Source of the DNA: CAVUCH01 sp963697705
GTDB lineage: Bacteria > Acidobacteriota > Vicinamibacteria > Vicinamibacterales > JAENWD01
Direction: 5' to 3'
DNA length: 64,000 bases
Assembly: GCA_963697705.1 (NCBI GenBank)
Contig: CAVOPA010000004.1
Span: forward strand, 1-64,000
A program made the position numbers and the translations under genes. The first letter of the stretch is position 1, and each line of letters starts with the position of its first letter. Under the pieces are notes generated by a model. That model was not told the origin of the DNA. It saw nothing but the letters and a program-made list of their open reading frames with translations, and ran no database searches. Below, piece by piece: positions 34,353-43,272 of the stretch.

Positions 34353-36196
34353 CCGCCTGCCGTCCTTTGGGAGAGATCGATGGCGAGAGCCGAGCCGGGC
34401 CCGCCGTAGAGTTGCTCGACGAGCGCGTGCCGGCGCCGCAACACGGCCTTCTGGTTCAGCGAGTTCTTGTCGGTGAGTTCGCCGCCGTCGATCGACGGCG
34501 GCTCCGCGAGGAGAATCGCGCGATCGACGCGCATCGAGCTGGCGGCTTTTTCGGCGGCGAACGCGTCGAGAGCCGTCGCGAAACGTTCGAGGACGGCATG
34601 GTGCGCCAGAATCGCCTCAACGGGCGCGTCCGGCGCGGCAGCCGCCAGGCGACGGCACGTCGGGAGGTGCGGGAACACGAGCACACGAACGTCGTCTCGA
34701 TCGTGCCCCGCGATGACGACGTCGTGAACGATCTCGCCGAAGTGGGCGAGCAACGCGGCCCGCAGCGGACCCACACGGACGAACGTGCCCGTCGACAGCT
34801 TGAAGTCTTCCGCGATGCGACCCTGGAACGTGAAGCCGAGAGACAGGTCCGAAGGATCGACGGGCGCAAGGGCGTCGCCCATCCGGTAGAACCCTTCGGG
34901 GTCGAACGCCGCGCGCGTCAACTCCGTGTCGCGCCAGTAGCCGGGCGTGACGTTCGGCCCGCGCACGCAGGCCTCGAGCACCGCGCCCACGGGTTCGAGC
35001 CTGAGCTCCACGCCAGGCGCGGGCACGCCGATGCGCGCGGCCGTTGGCTCCGGCATCGGTCCGGTACAGATCGCGAACGGCGCGGTCTCGGTGGAGCCGA
35101 GACCGGACATCCACGGAATCCGCTCGCCGCGCGCTTCGAGAGCGAGCTCGGCGAACCCGTCGGCCACCTCCTGGCGGATGCCCGCAGCCGCATAGAAGAG
35201 CATGCGCAGCCTGCTGAAGAACGTTCTGCAGAGGGCGGGATCGGCCCGCAGGGCCGGCAGGAGCATGTCGTATCCGCGCGGGACGTTGAACGACGCGGTG
35301 GTGGCGATCTCGCGAAGGTTGCCGATAGTGGTTTTGAAGCCGGCCGGCGTCGGCGTGCCGGTGTCGAGGTACAGCGTGCCGCCGTTGTAGAGCGTGATGC
35401 CGAAGTTGTGGCTGCCGCCAAAGGTGTGGTTCCACGGCAGCCAGTCGCACAGCACGGGCGGCTCGTCCGCGAGAAATGTCATCACCGAGCGGATCTGCTC
35501 CTGGTTCGCCGACAGCATCCGGTGCGTGGTGATCACGCCCTTCGGGGTGCCGGTGGATCCCGACGTGAACAGCACCTTCGCGATCGATTCCGGGCCGACC
35601 CGCCGGTGCGCGTCCTCCACCTCCGCCGTCGCATCGGTCTCCTCGAGCTCGGAGAATCCCGTGGCCTTCCGTCCGTCCTCGAACGGGACGCATGCGACAA
35701 CCTCGACATCCGACTGCGGCAGGCTGTCGAGCGCTCCCGCGAACTGCGGGCCGTCGGCCGTGAAGACCAGACCCGGGCGCATCTTCGCCCAGATGGCCCG
35801 GAGCTGCTGATGATCGCGCGAGAGGAGCGAGTAGGCCGGTGCGATTGGCGCGTAGGGCACGCCGACGTGCATCGCCGCCAGCGCCAGGATCGCGTGCTCG
35901 AGTCCGTTGCCGGAGAGGATCACGATCGGTCGCTCGGCCGACAGGCGGCGATCGAGCAGCCCCTGTCCGACGCGGATGGCTCGCTCGAGCGCATCGCGAT
36001 ATGTGAGGTGACGCCAGGCTCCGGTTGCGTCACGTGACGCGAGGAACGTGCGGTCGGGCGCGTGTTCCGCCCACTGCAGCAGTCGCTCGGTCAGCCGATC
36101 GGGATACGGGCCGAGCTGGTGAGGCGACGAGGCCCGCACGCGGCCGCGTTCGTCGAGGGTGATGCGGGTGTCCGGCGCCAGGATGCGTGCGGTCAC
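34349..36196 (-). CDS. fcs: Feruloyl-CoA synthase
   Basis: 615 residues, ANL superfamily. Activates ferulate or 4-coumarate with ATP and CoA. P-loop LFTSGSTGTPKGVITTH, DWLPWNHTFGGSHNFG (typical of feruloyl-CoA synthases), and a hinge in YRMGDAL...FTFQGRIAEDFKLSTG. I chose the GTG that overlaps the upstream stop (GTGA); a longer frame adds a non-homologous Arg/Pro-rich leader. Confidence 0.9.
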   Translation of the reverse strand: MTARILAPDTRITLDERGRVRASSPHQLGPYPDRLTERLLQWAEHAPDRTFLASRDATGAWRHLTYRDALERAIRVGQGLLDRRLSAERPIVILSGNGLEHAILALAAMHVGVPYAPIAPAYSLLSRDHQQLRAIWAKMRPGLVFTADGPQFAGALDSLPQSDVEVVACVPFEDGRKATGFSELEETDATAEVEDAHRRVGPESIAKVLFTSGSTGTPKGVITTHRMLSANQEQIRSVMTFLADEPPVLCDWLPWNHTFGGSHNFGITLYNGGTLYLDTGTPTPAGFKTTIGNLREIATTASFNVPRGYDMLLPALRADPALCRTFFSRLRMLFYAAAGIRQEVADGFAELALEARGERIPWMSGLGSTETAPFAICTGPMPEPTAARIGVPAPGVELRLEPVGAVLEACVRGPNVTPGYWRDTELTRAAFDPEGFYRMGDALAPVDPSDLSLGFTFQGRIAEDFKLSTGTFVRVGPLRAALLAHFGEIVHDVVIAGHDRDDVRVLVFPHLPTCRRLAAAAPDAPVEAILAHHAVLERFATALDAFAAEKAASSMRVDRAILLAEPPSIDGGELTDKNSLNQKAVLRRRHALVEQLYGGPGSALAIDLSQRTAGG

Positions 36197-38322
36197 GGCG
36201 TCCTCGACCGGTCGAGTTCGCGGAACGTGCGTCCGTTCGCCGCCAGGTCCGCGAGCAGCGGCGCAGGGCGCCACCGGTCGCCGTGTGTGCGGTGGAACAC
36301 GTGGAGCCGGTCCAGGACCTTCGCGAGGCCGAAGCTGTCTGCGTAGAAGAGCGGGCCGCCGCGCCACGCCGGAAAACCGTAGCCATTGACGTAGATGACG
36401 TCGATGTCCGACGCCCGAGCGGCGATGCCGGCCTCGAGCGCGCGGGCGCCTTCGTTGACCAGTGCGAAGATCGATCGCTGCACGATCTCGTCGTCCGAGA
36501 TCTCGCGGGCCGCGATCCCTGCGGCGGCCGCCGTCGATCGAATCAGCGCCTCGACCTCAGGGTCGGAAATCGGCATGCGTGGATCGTCGTAGCGGTACCA
36601 GCCCTTGCCCGCCTTCTGCCCGAGGCGTCCCATCTCGACGAGGCGATCGTGGACGAGCGGCGCGCGCATACCGAACTCGCGGAAATGCCCGAGCGCCCTG
36701 CGCACGCGCCAGCCGACGTCGAGACCGGCCATGTCGTCCACGGCGAACATCCCCATCGCCATGCCGAAGCCGGTCAGCGCGCGATCCACCTGCGCGGGTG
36801 TCGCGCCTTCCTCGACCAGGAACTGCGTCTCGTACATGTAGGGGAACATCAGGCGATTGCCGACGAACCCCGGTCCGTTGCCGACGACGACGCCGAGCTT
36901 CCTGACGTGCTTGGCAAAGGCGAGCGCCGTGGCCAGCACCTCGACCGACGTCGAGCCGCCGCGCACGATCTCGAGCAGCCGCATCACCGCGGCCGGGCTG
37001 AAGAAGTGCAGGCCGACGACGGAGGCCGGCCGCGAGGTCGCCGACGCGATGGCGTCGATGTCGAGCGTGGACGTGTTCGTCGTGAGGATGCAGTCCGGCC
37101 GGGCGGTGGCGTCCAGCTCTCGAAACACCTGCTGCTTGAGCGCGAGGTCCTCGAAGACGGCCTCGACGATGAGATCAGCGGCACCCGCCTGCGATCGAAA
37201 CGTGGCCTGCGACACCGGACGGATGCGCGCGAGCCGTCCGGCCACGCCGTCCGCGGTGAGGCGTCCGCGCGACATGGAGATCTCGTAGTTCGTCCGGATC
37301 GCTGCCATGCCGGCGTCGAGCGCCGCATCGGTGGCGTCCGTCAGCAGGACGTCCAGACCCGCGTTGGCGCACGCGGTGGCGATGCCCGAGCCCATCGTTC
37401 CAGCGCCGACGATGGCGACGGTGCGGATTGGACTCGCGGCCACGCCGCTCGCCTCGGGCAGCTTCGACGCCTCGCGCTCGGCGAAGAACACGTGGATCAG
37501 CGCCCTGGCCTGCTCGCCGCGCACGCACTCGAAGAAGAGCTTACGCTCGAGGCGCCGCCCTTCGTCGAAGGGCAGCGTGGCCGCGGCTTCGATCGCGTCG
37601 ATGGCCTTCAACGGCGCCGTCTGGTGCCGCTTGACCTTTGCCGCGGTCTTTCGCGCGTCGGCGTAGAGCGGGGCGTTCATCCCGGCGTTGCCGAGGCGAT
37701 CGCGTTGGTCGCGCGTCTTCGGATGGTCTTCGCGCGCCGCCACGCGCCGCGCAAAGACGATCGCCGACTCGGTGAGATCCCCGTCCGCCACTTCGTCGAG
37801 GATGCCGGCCGAGAGCGCCTCCGCCGCCGGCATCGGGCGGCCAGTCACGCACATGTCCAGCGCAATGGCGATGCCCGCCAGCCGGGGAAGCCGCTGCGTG
37901 CCCTCGGCGCCCGGGATGATCCCGAGATTCACTTCAGGCTGGCCAACCTGTGCGCCGGCCGCGGCGATCCGGTAGTGGCCGCTCATCGCCAGCTCGAGGC
38001 CACCGCCGAGGGCCGTGCCGTGGATGGCCATCACGACGGGCTTCCTGCAGTCCTCGATCTGCTTGAAGAGATCGTGCCAGTCGGGCGCCGCGGCGCTGTC
38101 TCCCCACGCCGCGTCCTCCAGCGTGTTGATGTCTGCGCCCGCGACAAACGTGCGTCCCGCGCCTCGCACCACGATCGCCTTCACACCGCTCTCGTGCTCG
38201 GCCGCCGCAATCGCCGCGCCGAGTGCCTCGGGCACGCCAGCACCGAGCGCGTTGACAGGCGGGTTGTCGATCTCAACGACGACCACGTCTTCGTGGCGCG
38301 TCGTCCTGACGAACGGTGGCAT
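36193..38322 (-). CDS. Bifunctional enoyl-CoA hydratase / 3-hydroxyacyl-CoA dehydrogenase
   Basis: 709 residues, FadB/FadJ type. Hydratase domain: ALGGGLELAMSGHYRIA and the catalytic glutamates in PEVNLGIIPGAEGTQRL. Dehydrogenase domain: VAIVGAGTMGSGIATACANAG, then TNTSTLDIDAIA, VVGLHFFSPA and GPGFVGNR. ATG at 38322 by homology start. Directly before fcs with GTGA overlap, so it most likely acts on feruloyl-/coumaroyl-CoA. No thiolase is present in the window. Confidence 0.92.
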   Translation of the reverse strand: MPPFVRTTRHEDVVVVEIDNPPVNALGAGVPEALGAAIAAAEHESGVKAIVVRGAGRTFVAGADINTLEDAAWGDSAAAPDWHDLFKQIEDCRKPVVMAIHGTALGGGLELAMSGHYRIAAAGAQVGQPEVNLGIIPGAEGTQRLPRLAGIAIALDMCVTGRPMPAAEALSAGILDEVADGDLTESAIVFARRVAAREDHPKTRDQRDRLGNAGMNAPLYADARKTAAKVKRHQTAPLKAIDAIEAAATLPFDEGRRLERKLFFECVRGEQARALIHVFFAEREASKLPEASGVAASPIRTVAIVGAGTMGSGIATACANAGLDVLLTDATDAALDAGMAAIRTNYEISMSRGRLTADGVAGRLARIRPVSQATFRSQAGAADLIVEAVFEDLALKQQVFRELDATARPDCILTTNTSTLDIDAIASATSRPASVVGLHFFSPAAVMRLLEIVRGGSTSVEVLATALAFAKHVRKLGVVVGNGPGFVGNRLMFPYMYETQFLVEEGATPAQVDRALTGFGMAMGMFAVDDMAGLDVGWRVRRALGHFREFGMRAPLVHDRLVEMGRLGQKAGKGWYRYDDPRMPISDPEVEALIRSTAAAAGIAAREISDDEIVQRSIFALVNEGARALEAGIAARASDIDVIYVNGYGFPAWRGGPLFYADSFGLAKVLDRLHVFHRTHGDRWRPAPLLADLAANGRTFRELDRSRTP

Positions 38323-38359
38323 TGCGGAGACAGATCCTACATGCTTTGGCGGCTGTGCA

Positions 38360-39544
38360 TCAGTCGAGCGGCCAGCCGACGTAGTTCTCGGCCAGCGTGG
38401 TTTGTGCCGCCCGCGATCCAATGAGGTAGTCGAGCTCCGCGCGCTGGCGGCGCTGGTCGGACGACGTCGCGCCCGGTGCGCCGTGGAGCAGCGACGTCAT
38501 CCAGTGCGCGAATCGCTGGGCGCGCCAGGTGCGGCGAAGTCCGCGATCCGAGTACTCGTCGAGCGCCCCGTGGCTTCCGGCGTGGTGGTAATCGGCCAGC
38601 CCCCGCGACAGGCGCCACACGTCGGCGATAGCGAGGTTCAAGCCCTTGGCACCGGTCGGCGGCACGATGTGCGCGGCATCGCCGGCCAGGAACAGGCGTT
38701 GGTACCGCATGGGCTCCGCGACGAAGGCCCGCATGCCGGTGACGCCTTTCTGGATTATCCGACCTTCGTTCGGCGCCCAGCCATCGTCGGTTCGCAGCCG
38801 CGCGTGGAGCTCGCGCCAGATCCGCTCGTCCGGCCAGTCGTCGAGCGACTCGCCAAGCGCGCATTGCAGGTAGAGGCGCGTCACCTGCTCCGATCGCATG
38901 CTGAAGAGCGCGAACCCTGCGTCGTTCAGGCAGTACACAAGTTCGCGAGATGACGGAGGCGCTTCAGCGAGGATGCCAAGCCAGCCAAACGGATAGCTGT
39001 GATCGTGCGACTGGATGGCGCCTCGCGGAATCGATCCCCGACAGACGCCGTGGAACCCGTCGCAGCCCGCGATGAAGTCGCAGGCGAACGTTTCCGTGCC
39101 GCCTGACGTCCGCACGTGGACTCGCGGCCGGTCGGAGTCGAGCGCCGAAAGGTTGACGTCCTCCGCCTCGAAGATCAGGCGCCCGTTCGCCCGGCGCCGT
39201 GCATCCAGCAGATCGCGGACGACCTCGTTCTGACCGTAGATTGTGATGCCGCGGCCGCCCGTCAGATCCGCGAAGTCGATCCGATGGCGCCGGCCGCCAA
39301 AGGCGATGAACACGCCGTCGTGCCGCATCCCCTCACGCGCCAGCCGGTCGCCGAGCCCGACCTCGCGGAGCAGATCGACCGTCGTCTGTTCGAGGACGCC
39401 GGCACGAACGCGCTCGATGACGTGCGGTTCGCTGCGGATCTCCACGGTCACCGAGTCGATGCCGGCCTGGTGGAGCAGGTGGCCGAGGAGCAGGCCCGCG
39501 GGACCGGCGCCGACGATGGCAACGGCGATGCGTGTGTCGGTCAT
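38360..39544 (-). CDS. pobA: 4-Hydroxybenzoate 3-monooxygenase
   Basis: 394 residues, class A FAD monooxygenase that makes protocatechuate from 4-hydroxybenzoate with NAD(P)H. FAD fingerprint VAIVGAGPAGLLLGHL, DG motif ACDFIAGCDGFHGVCRGSIP and GD motif LFLAGDAAHIVPPTGAKGLN. Start at MTDTRIAV; an ATG 18 bases upstream is possible. First gene of the minus-strand operon, feeding the pcaHGBL operon on the other strand. Confidence 0.94.
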   Translation of the reverse strand: MTDTRIAVAIVGAGPAGLLLGHLLHQAGIDSVTVEIRSEPHVIERVRAGVLEQTTVDLLREVGLGDRLAREGMRHDGVFIAFGGRRHRIDFADLTGGRGITIYGQNEVVRDLLDARRRANGRLIFEAEDVNLSALDSDRPRVHVRTSGGTETFACDFIAGCDGFHGVCRGSIPRGAIQSHDHSYPFGWLGILAEAPPSSRELVYCLNDAGFALFSMRSEQVTRLYLQCALGESLDDWPDERIWRELHARLRTDDGWAPNEGRIIQKGVTGMRAFVAEPMRYQRLFLAGDAAHIVPPTGAKGLNLAIADVWRLSRGLADYHHAGSHGALDEYSDRGLRRTWRAQRFAHWMTSLLHGAPGATSSDQRRQRAELDYLIGSRAAQTTLAENYVGWPLD

Positions 39545-39780
39545 CAGCGAGTAGCCCGCCATTTTGACACGGCAGCAGACGCGTTCTCGCGCGCCAAGGA
39601 TTGATCGCGACTAGGGGCTGTTCGCCGTCTCGAGAATGTCTCCACGACGGGCGGAGAATCGTGCGGACTCGGATGGACGGCAGTGAACGAAACGGAGCGA
39701 CGTAACCACGTGTGACTCAAACGCTTAGAACCAGAAGTCGCGCGTCATCACCAACTTAGAAAAACGCCTCGCTCCGAATT

Positions 39781-40015
39781 CGAATCCCTGCCTCCCAGCC
39801 ACTCCTTCGCATTCGCTCAGTCTCGGCTGGTCGGCACGGCTTCAGGCACGCGGCGTCTCGCGCTGCGCGCTCCGCGCCAGCGGGCTCGAATCCCTGCGTC
39901 CCAGCCACTCCTTCGCATTCGCTCAGTCTCGGCTGGTCGGCACGGCTTCAGGCACGCGGCGTCTCGCGCTGCGCGCTCCGCGCCAGCGGGCTCGAATCCC
40001 TGCCTCCCAGCCACT
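39781..40015 (+). repeat. tRNA-Gln tail repeats, right end of the catabolic island
   Basis: Three copies of the tRNA-Gln 3' end start at 39781, 39887 and 39993, exactly 106 bases apart, with near-identical spacers. No tRNA 5' part precedes them. Together with 24148-24277 they bracket 15.6 kb that contains an integrase remnant. Confidence 0.88.
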
Positions 40016-40190
40016 GCAACCGAATAGCAATCAACAACTTAGCTCAGTCTTCCGCTCCGAGTCACGATCTCGGGCTGAGACACAACTGAAACAGGGCCGC
40101 CAAGATCCGATCCTGTTGGCACGTCCGACATCGGCTAGTCCGAGCGGACCCGCGGCAGTTGTAGTCCCGAGGCGCGCTATCCTGAGCGCC

Positions 40191-42176
40191 GTGCCGGCAC
40201 CTCGCCTACCGCGCGCGACGTCCGCCTACTACGGCGTGTCGGTGACTGAGTTCCTCGTTACTGCGTCCGAGACGGTGATCGGTGTGCTCGCGATGGCGGA
40301 CATGCAGGGTGCCCTGGAACCCGAGCAACGTCGGGCCTGGGCCGAGGAGATCGACGTCCTCCGAACCGCGCTCGCCGCTCTCGAGGGTACGCTGTTTCTT
40401 GAGTTCGACGTTCCCCGCCTCGGGAGTCGCATCGATGCCGTCCTCGTGTCGGGCCCGGCGGTCGTCCCCATCGAGTTCAAGTGCGGTGAGCAGAGGTTCA
40501 CGACCGAGGCCTACAACCAGGCGTGGGACTACGGGCTCGACCTGAAAAACTTCCATCAGGCCAGCCATGAGGCGCCGGTCTTCCCGATTCTTGTCGCCAC
40601 CAAGGCCACGGAGTCCGATTCGACCTGGCAGCCCGCTCACGACGATGGTGTGCGACCGCCAAGGAGATCGACGCCGAGCGACCTGCGTCTGGCGATTGAG
40701 GAGGCACTTGTGCAGGTCGCTGGTCCTGAGCTGAACGGCGACGCCTGGGGACGGGCACCGTACCAGCCAACGCCAACGATCATCGAAGCGGCGCGAGCGC
40801 TGTATTCCCGCCACACCGTCGATGCCATCACGCGCAACGATGCAGGGGCCAAGAACCTCCACGTCACCTCCGGGCGCGTCGAAGAGATCATCGAGCAGTC
40901 CAGGGCGAGACACGAGAAGGCGATCGTCTTCGTCACCGGCGTCCCCGGGGCAGGCAAAACCCTCGTCGGTCTGAACGTCGCGACCCGCCGCCAGACGTTC
41001 GGAGAGGCGCGTGCCGTCTTCCTGTCCGGGAACGGTCCCCTTGTCGCCGTACTCCAGGAAGCGCTGACGCGCGACGAGTTTCGCCGCCTGAACGGGACCA
41101 CACGGAAGGGTGAAATCCGGCAGAAGGTCAAGCCATTCATCCAGAACGTGCACCACTTCCGCGACGACGGAGTCAGGAGCGACTCGCCGCCGTTCGACCA
41201 CGTGGTCATCTTCGACGAGGCCCAACGCGCCTGGAATCGCGAGAAGACCGCGGACTTCATGAAGCGCAAGAAGGGGCACGCTGGGTTCACCCAATCCGAG
41301 TCCGAGTTCCTCATCTCGTACCTGGATCGGCACGACACGTGGGCGGTGATCATCTGCCTCGTCGGTGGCGGTCAGGAGATCCACACAGGAGAGGCGGGCA
41401 TCGGCGCGTGGTTGGAGGCTATCGGCCGTGCGTTTCCGCACTGGCGGACCTACGTGTCGCCGGACCTTTCCGGCTCCGAGTACGCGGCCGCTGGACTCAT
41501 CGACTCGCTGGACGACGTAGTGCCTTTGGTACGCGATGGCCGTCTGCACCTCAGCACCTCGATGCGGTCGTTTCGGTCTGAGAAGGTGTCTGCCTTCGTG
41601 AAGGCTCTCCTCGACTGCGATCGCGACGGTGCACGAGAGACGTTGGGCCAGGTGACTGTCCGCTATCCGATCGTCGTTACCCGCGACCTGTCGCGTGCGA
41701 AAGACTGGGTGCGTGCTCACGCGCGCGGCTCGGAGCAGTACGGGCTGATGGCTTCGTCACAGGCCATGCGACTCAAGCCTCACGCCATTGATGTCCGCGT
41801 GAGCGTGGACCCGATCCACTGGTTCCTGGGTGACCCGTCGGACACTCGTTCGAGCTTCTACCTCGAGGACGCAGCGACGGAGTTCCAGGTGCAGGGGCTC
41901 GAGGTGGACTGGGCGTGCGTCACGTGGGATGCAGACCTGCGACTGGTCGACGGAGGCTGGCGGCATCACACGTTCCGGGGCGACGTGTGGACCAACGTCA
42001 ACAAGACGGACCGCCAGCGGTACTTGCTGAACGCATACCGGGTCTTGCTGACGCGCGCACGGCAAGGCATGGCGATCTTCGTGCCGCCGGGGGACCATCG
42101 CGACCCGACGCGGTTGCCGAGGTTCTATGACGGGACATTTGAGTACCTGAGAGCGGTTGGCCTGGTGGAGGTCTGA
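40191..42176 (+). CDS. DUF2075 helicase with PD-(D/E)XK-like N-terminal domain
   Basis: 661 residues from the GTG; 25 more if an upstream ATG is used. Residues ~55-130 look like a restriction-type nuclease fold: SRIDAVLVSGPAVVPIEFKCG (D...ExK). Then the DUF2075 P-loop ATPase with VTGVPGAGKTLVGLN, Walker B VVIFDEAQRAWNR, and late helicase motifs FQVQGLEVDWACV and LLNAYRVLLTRARQGM. Likely a nucleic-acid enzyme, possibly defensive. It starts 176 bases after the tail repeats with no partner gene visible. CCTGAG and TATCCT just before the GTG leave little room for a leader. Confidence 0.8.
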   Translation: MPAPRLPRATSAYYGVSVTEFLVTASETVIGVLAMADMQGALEPEQRRAWAEEIDVLRTALAALEGTLFLEFDVPRLGSRIDAVLVSGPAVVPIEFKCGEQRFTTEAYNQAWDYGLDLKNFHQASHEAPVFPILVATKATESDSTWQPAHDDGVRPPRRSTPSDLRLAIEEALVQVAGPELNGDAWGRAPYQPTPTIIEAARALYSRHTVDAITRNDAGAKNLHVTSGRVEEIIEQSRARHEKAIVFVTGVPGAGKTLVGLNVATRRQTFGEARAVFLSGNGPLVAVLQEALTRDEFRRLNGTTRKGEIRQKVKPFIQNVHHFRDDGVRSDSPPFDHVVIFDEAQRAWNREKTADFMKRKKGHAGFTQSESEFLISYLDRHDTWAVIICLVGGGQEIHTGEAGIGAWLEAIGRAFPHWRTYVSPDLSGSEYAAAGLIDSLDDVVPLVRDGRLHLSTSMRSFRSEKVSAFVKALLDCDRDGARETLGQVTVRYPIVVTRDLSRAKDWVRAHARGSEQYGLMASSQAMRLKPHAIDVRVSVDPIHWFLGDPSDTRSSFYLEDAATEFQVQGLEVDWACVTWDADLRLVDGGWRHHTFRGDVWTNVNKTDRQRYLLNAYRVLLTRARQGMAIFVPPGDHRDPTRLPRFYDGTFEYLRAVGLVEV

Positions 42177-42556
42177 GAGCTCGTTGTCCGGAGGGCCTGC
42201 TGACCGGACCGCCTCCTGCGGTCGACGCCGGCAGAATGCGCCGTGCGCGTCCCAAACAGCGAGCGAGCGCGAATCGACCGCGAGAAGCAGACTGACCACG
42301 TGCTGTCGTCGTCGCACCCTGGCCACGAAGGCTCGGAATCGGCCGTCCTCTAACTACCGTTGGGACGTCAACGCAGTTGGTTGGGCGCGCTACGGCAAGA
42401 GCGACGAGAACAGAAACCCTGCGCCTCTGCTGGAGGTTCGCGGCTGGAGGCGCTTCTGAAAACTACGGCAAGCGTGACCCGATCCATCGCGGTCGGAGAG
42501 CGTATACTCGCCCGCACAGCATTGGCGTTGGACGGTTTGATCCGTGGAGGTCAGCC
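42177..42556. other. Non-coding gap
   Basis: No supported gene. The last bases hold the GGAGG ribosome site (about 42546-42550) for the next gene. Confidence 0.4.
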
Positions 42557-43261
42557 TTGGGCGGACAAGGAGTCGAGCGCCGCGACATCCTGCGCTACGT
42601 GGGCATCGCCGCCGTCGCGAGCACGTTCCCCGGTTTTCACAGGTGGGCCTTCGCCTGTCCCGGTAGTCATCCTGCCGTCCCTGGTCCCTCGGCAGGTTCA
42701 GACTCGTACCAACCTCTCTTCTTTTCGCCCGCTCACTACCGTCTGGTCGAGCGTCTGGCGGAGATGATCATCCCGGCGGATGACACGCCAGGGGCCACAC
42801 AGGCCGGCGTGGCCGAGTTCATCGACTTCATGGTCGCCAACCGCGTGCCTGTCTGCGGCTCGCGCGACTTTCGATCGACAGACGATGCCATGGAGAACGG
42901 GCGGCAGGCGCAGAACCGATTCGTCGCCGGGCTCAACTGGATGAACGCGCGCAGCCAGTCGGAGCATCGGCACGAGTTCCTCGACTGCACGCCAGAGCAG
43001 CAGACCAGCCTGCTCGAAGAGCTCGCGTACCGCGCCAGGTTCACCCCTGGCACCGAGAGTGGGCGCGCGTTCTTTCAGATGATGCGGGAGTATGCGGTCG
43101 TCGGCTACTACACGACCAAGATTGGTCTCGAAAGCCTTGGCTATCCCGGCTTGCAGGTGGCGTGGCCGGCGATGCCGGCCTGTCCCCATGCCGATGATCC
43201 CGAGCATGTGCGGCTCCGGGAACCGGGCCAGGGTGCTCCAGTCCACCACGGCAGGGACTAG
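42557..43261 (+). CDS. Gluconate 2-dehydrogenase subunit 3 family, Tat signal
   Basis: 234 residues. Twin-arginine leader VERRDILRYVGIAAVASTF, then the subunit-3 domain (LVERLAEMIIPADDTPGATQAGVAEFID). TTG start, fixed by a GGAGG site six bases upstream and by the leader. This small subunit carries the folded GMC partner through the Tat system. The partner gene starts 11 bases later. Confidence 0.87.
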   Translation: MGGQGVERRDILRYVGIAAVASTFPGFHRWAFACPGSHPAVPGPSAGSDSYQPLFFSPAHYRLVERLAEMIIPADDTPGATQAGVAEFIDFMVANRVPVCGSRDFRSTDDAMENGRQAQNRFVAGLNWMNARSQSEHRHEFLDCTPEQQTSLLEELAYRARFTPGTESGRAFFQMMREYAVVGYYTTKIGLESLGYPGLQVAWPAMPACPHADDPEHVRLREPGQGAPVHHGRD

Positions 43262-43272
43262 GGAGGACCTCA

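Noticed and set aside
34250..38424. Long plus-strand frames of 595 and 745 residues
   Set aside because: They are antisense to feruloyl-CoA synthase and the FadB-like gene, whose motifs are clear; composition is Arg/His-rich as expected for GC-rich shadows.
39781..40015. Regularly spaced repeats as a CRISPR array
   Set aside because: The spacers are identical to each other, the period is 106 bp and the repeated word is a tRNA 3' end.
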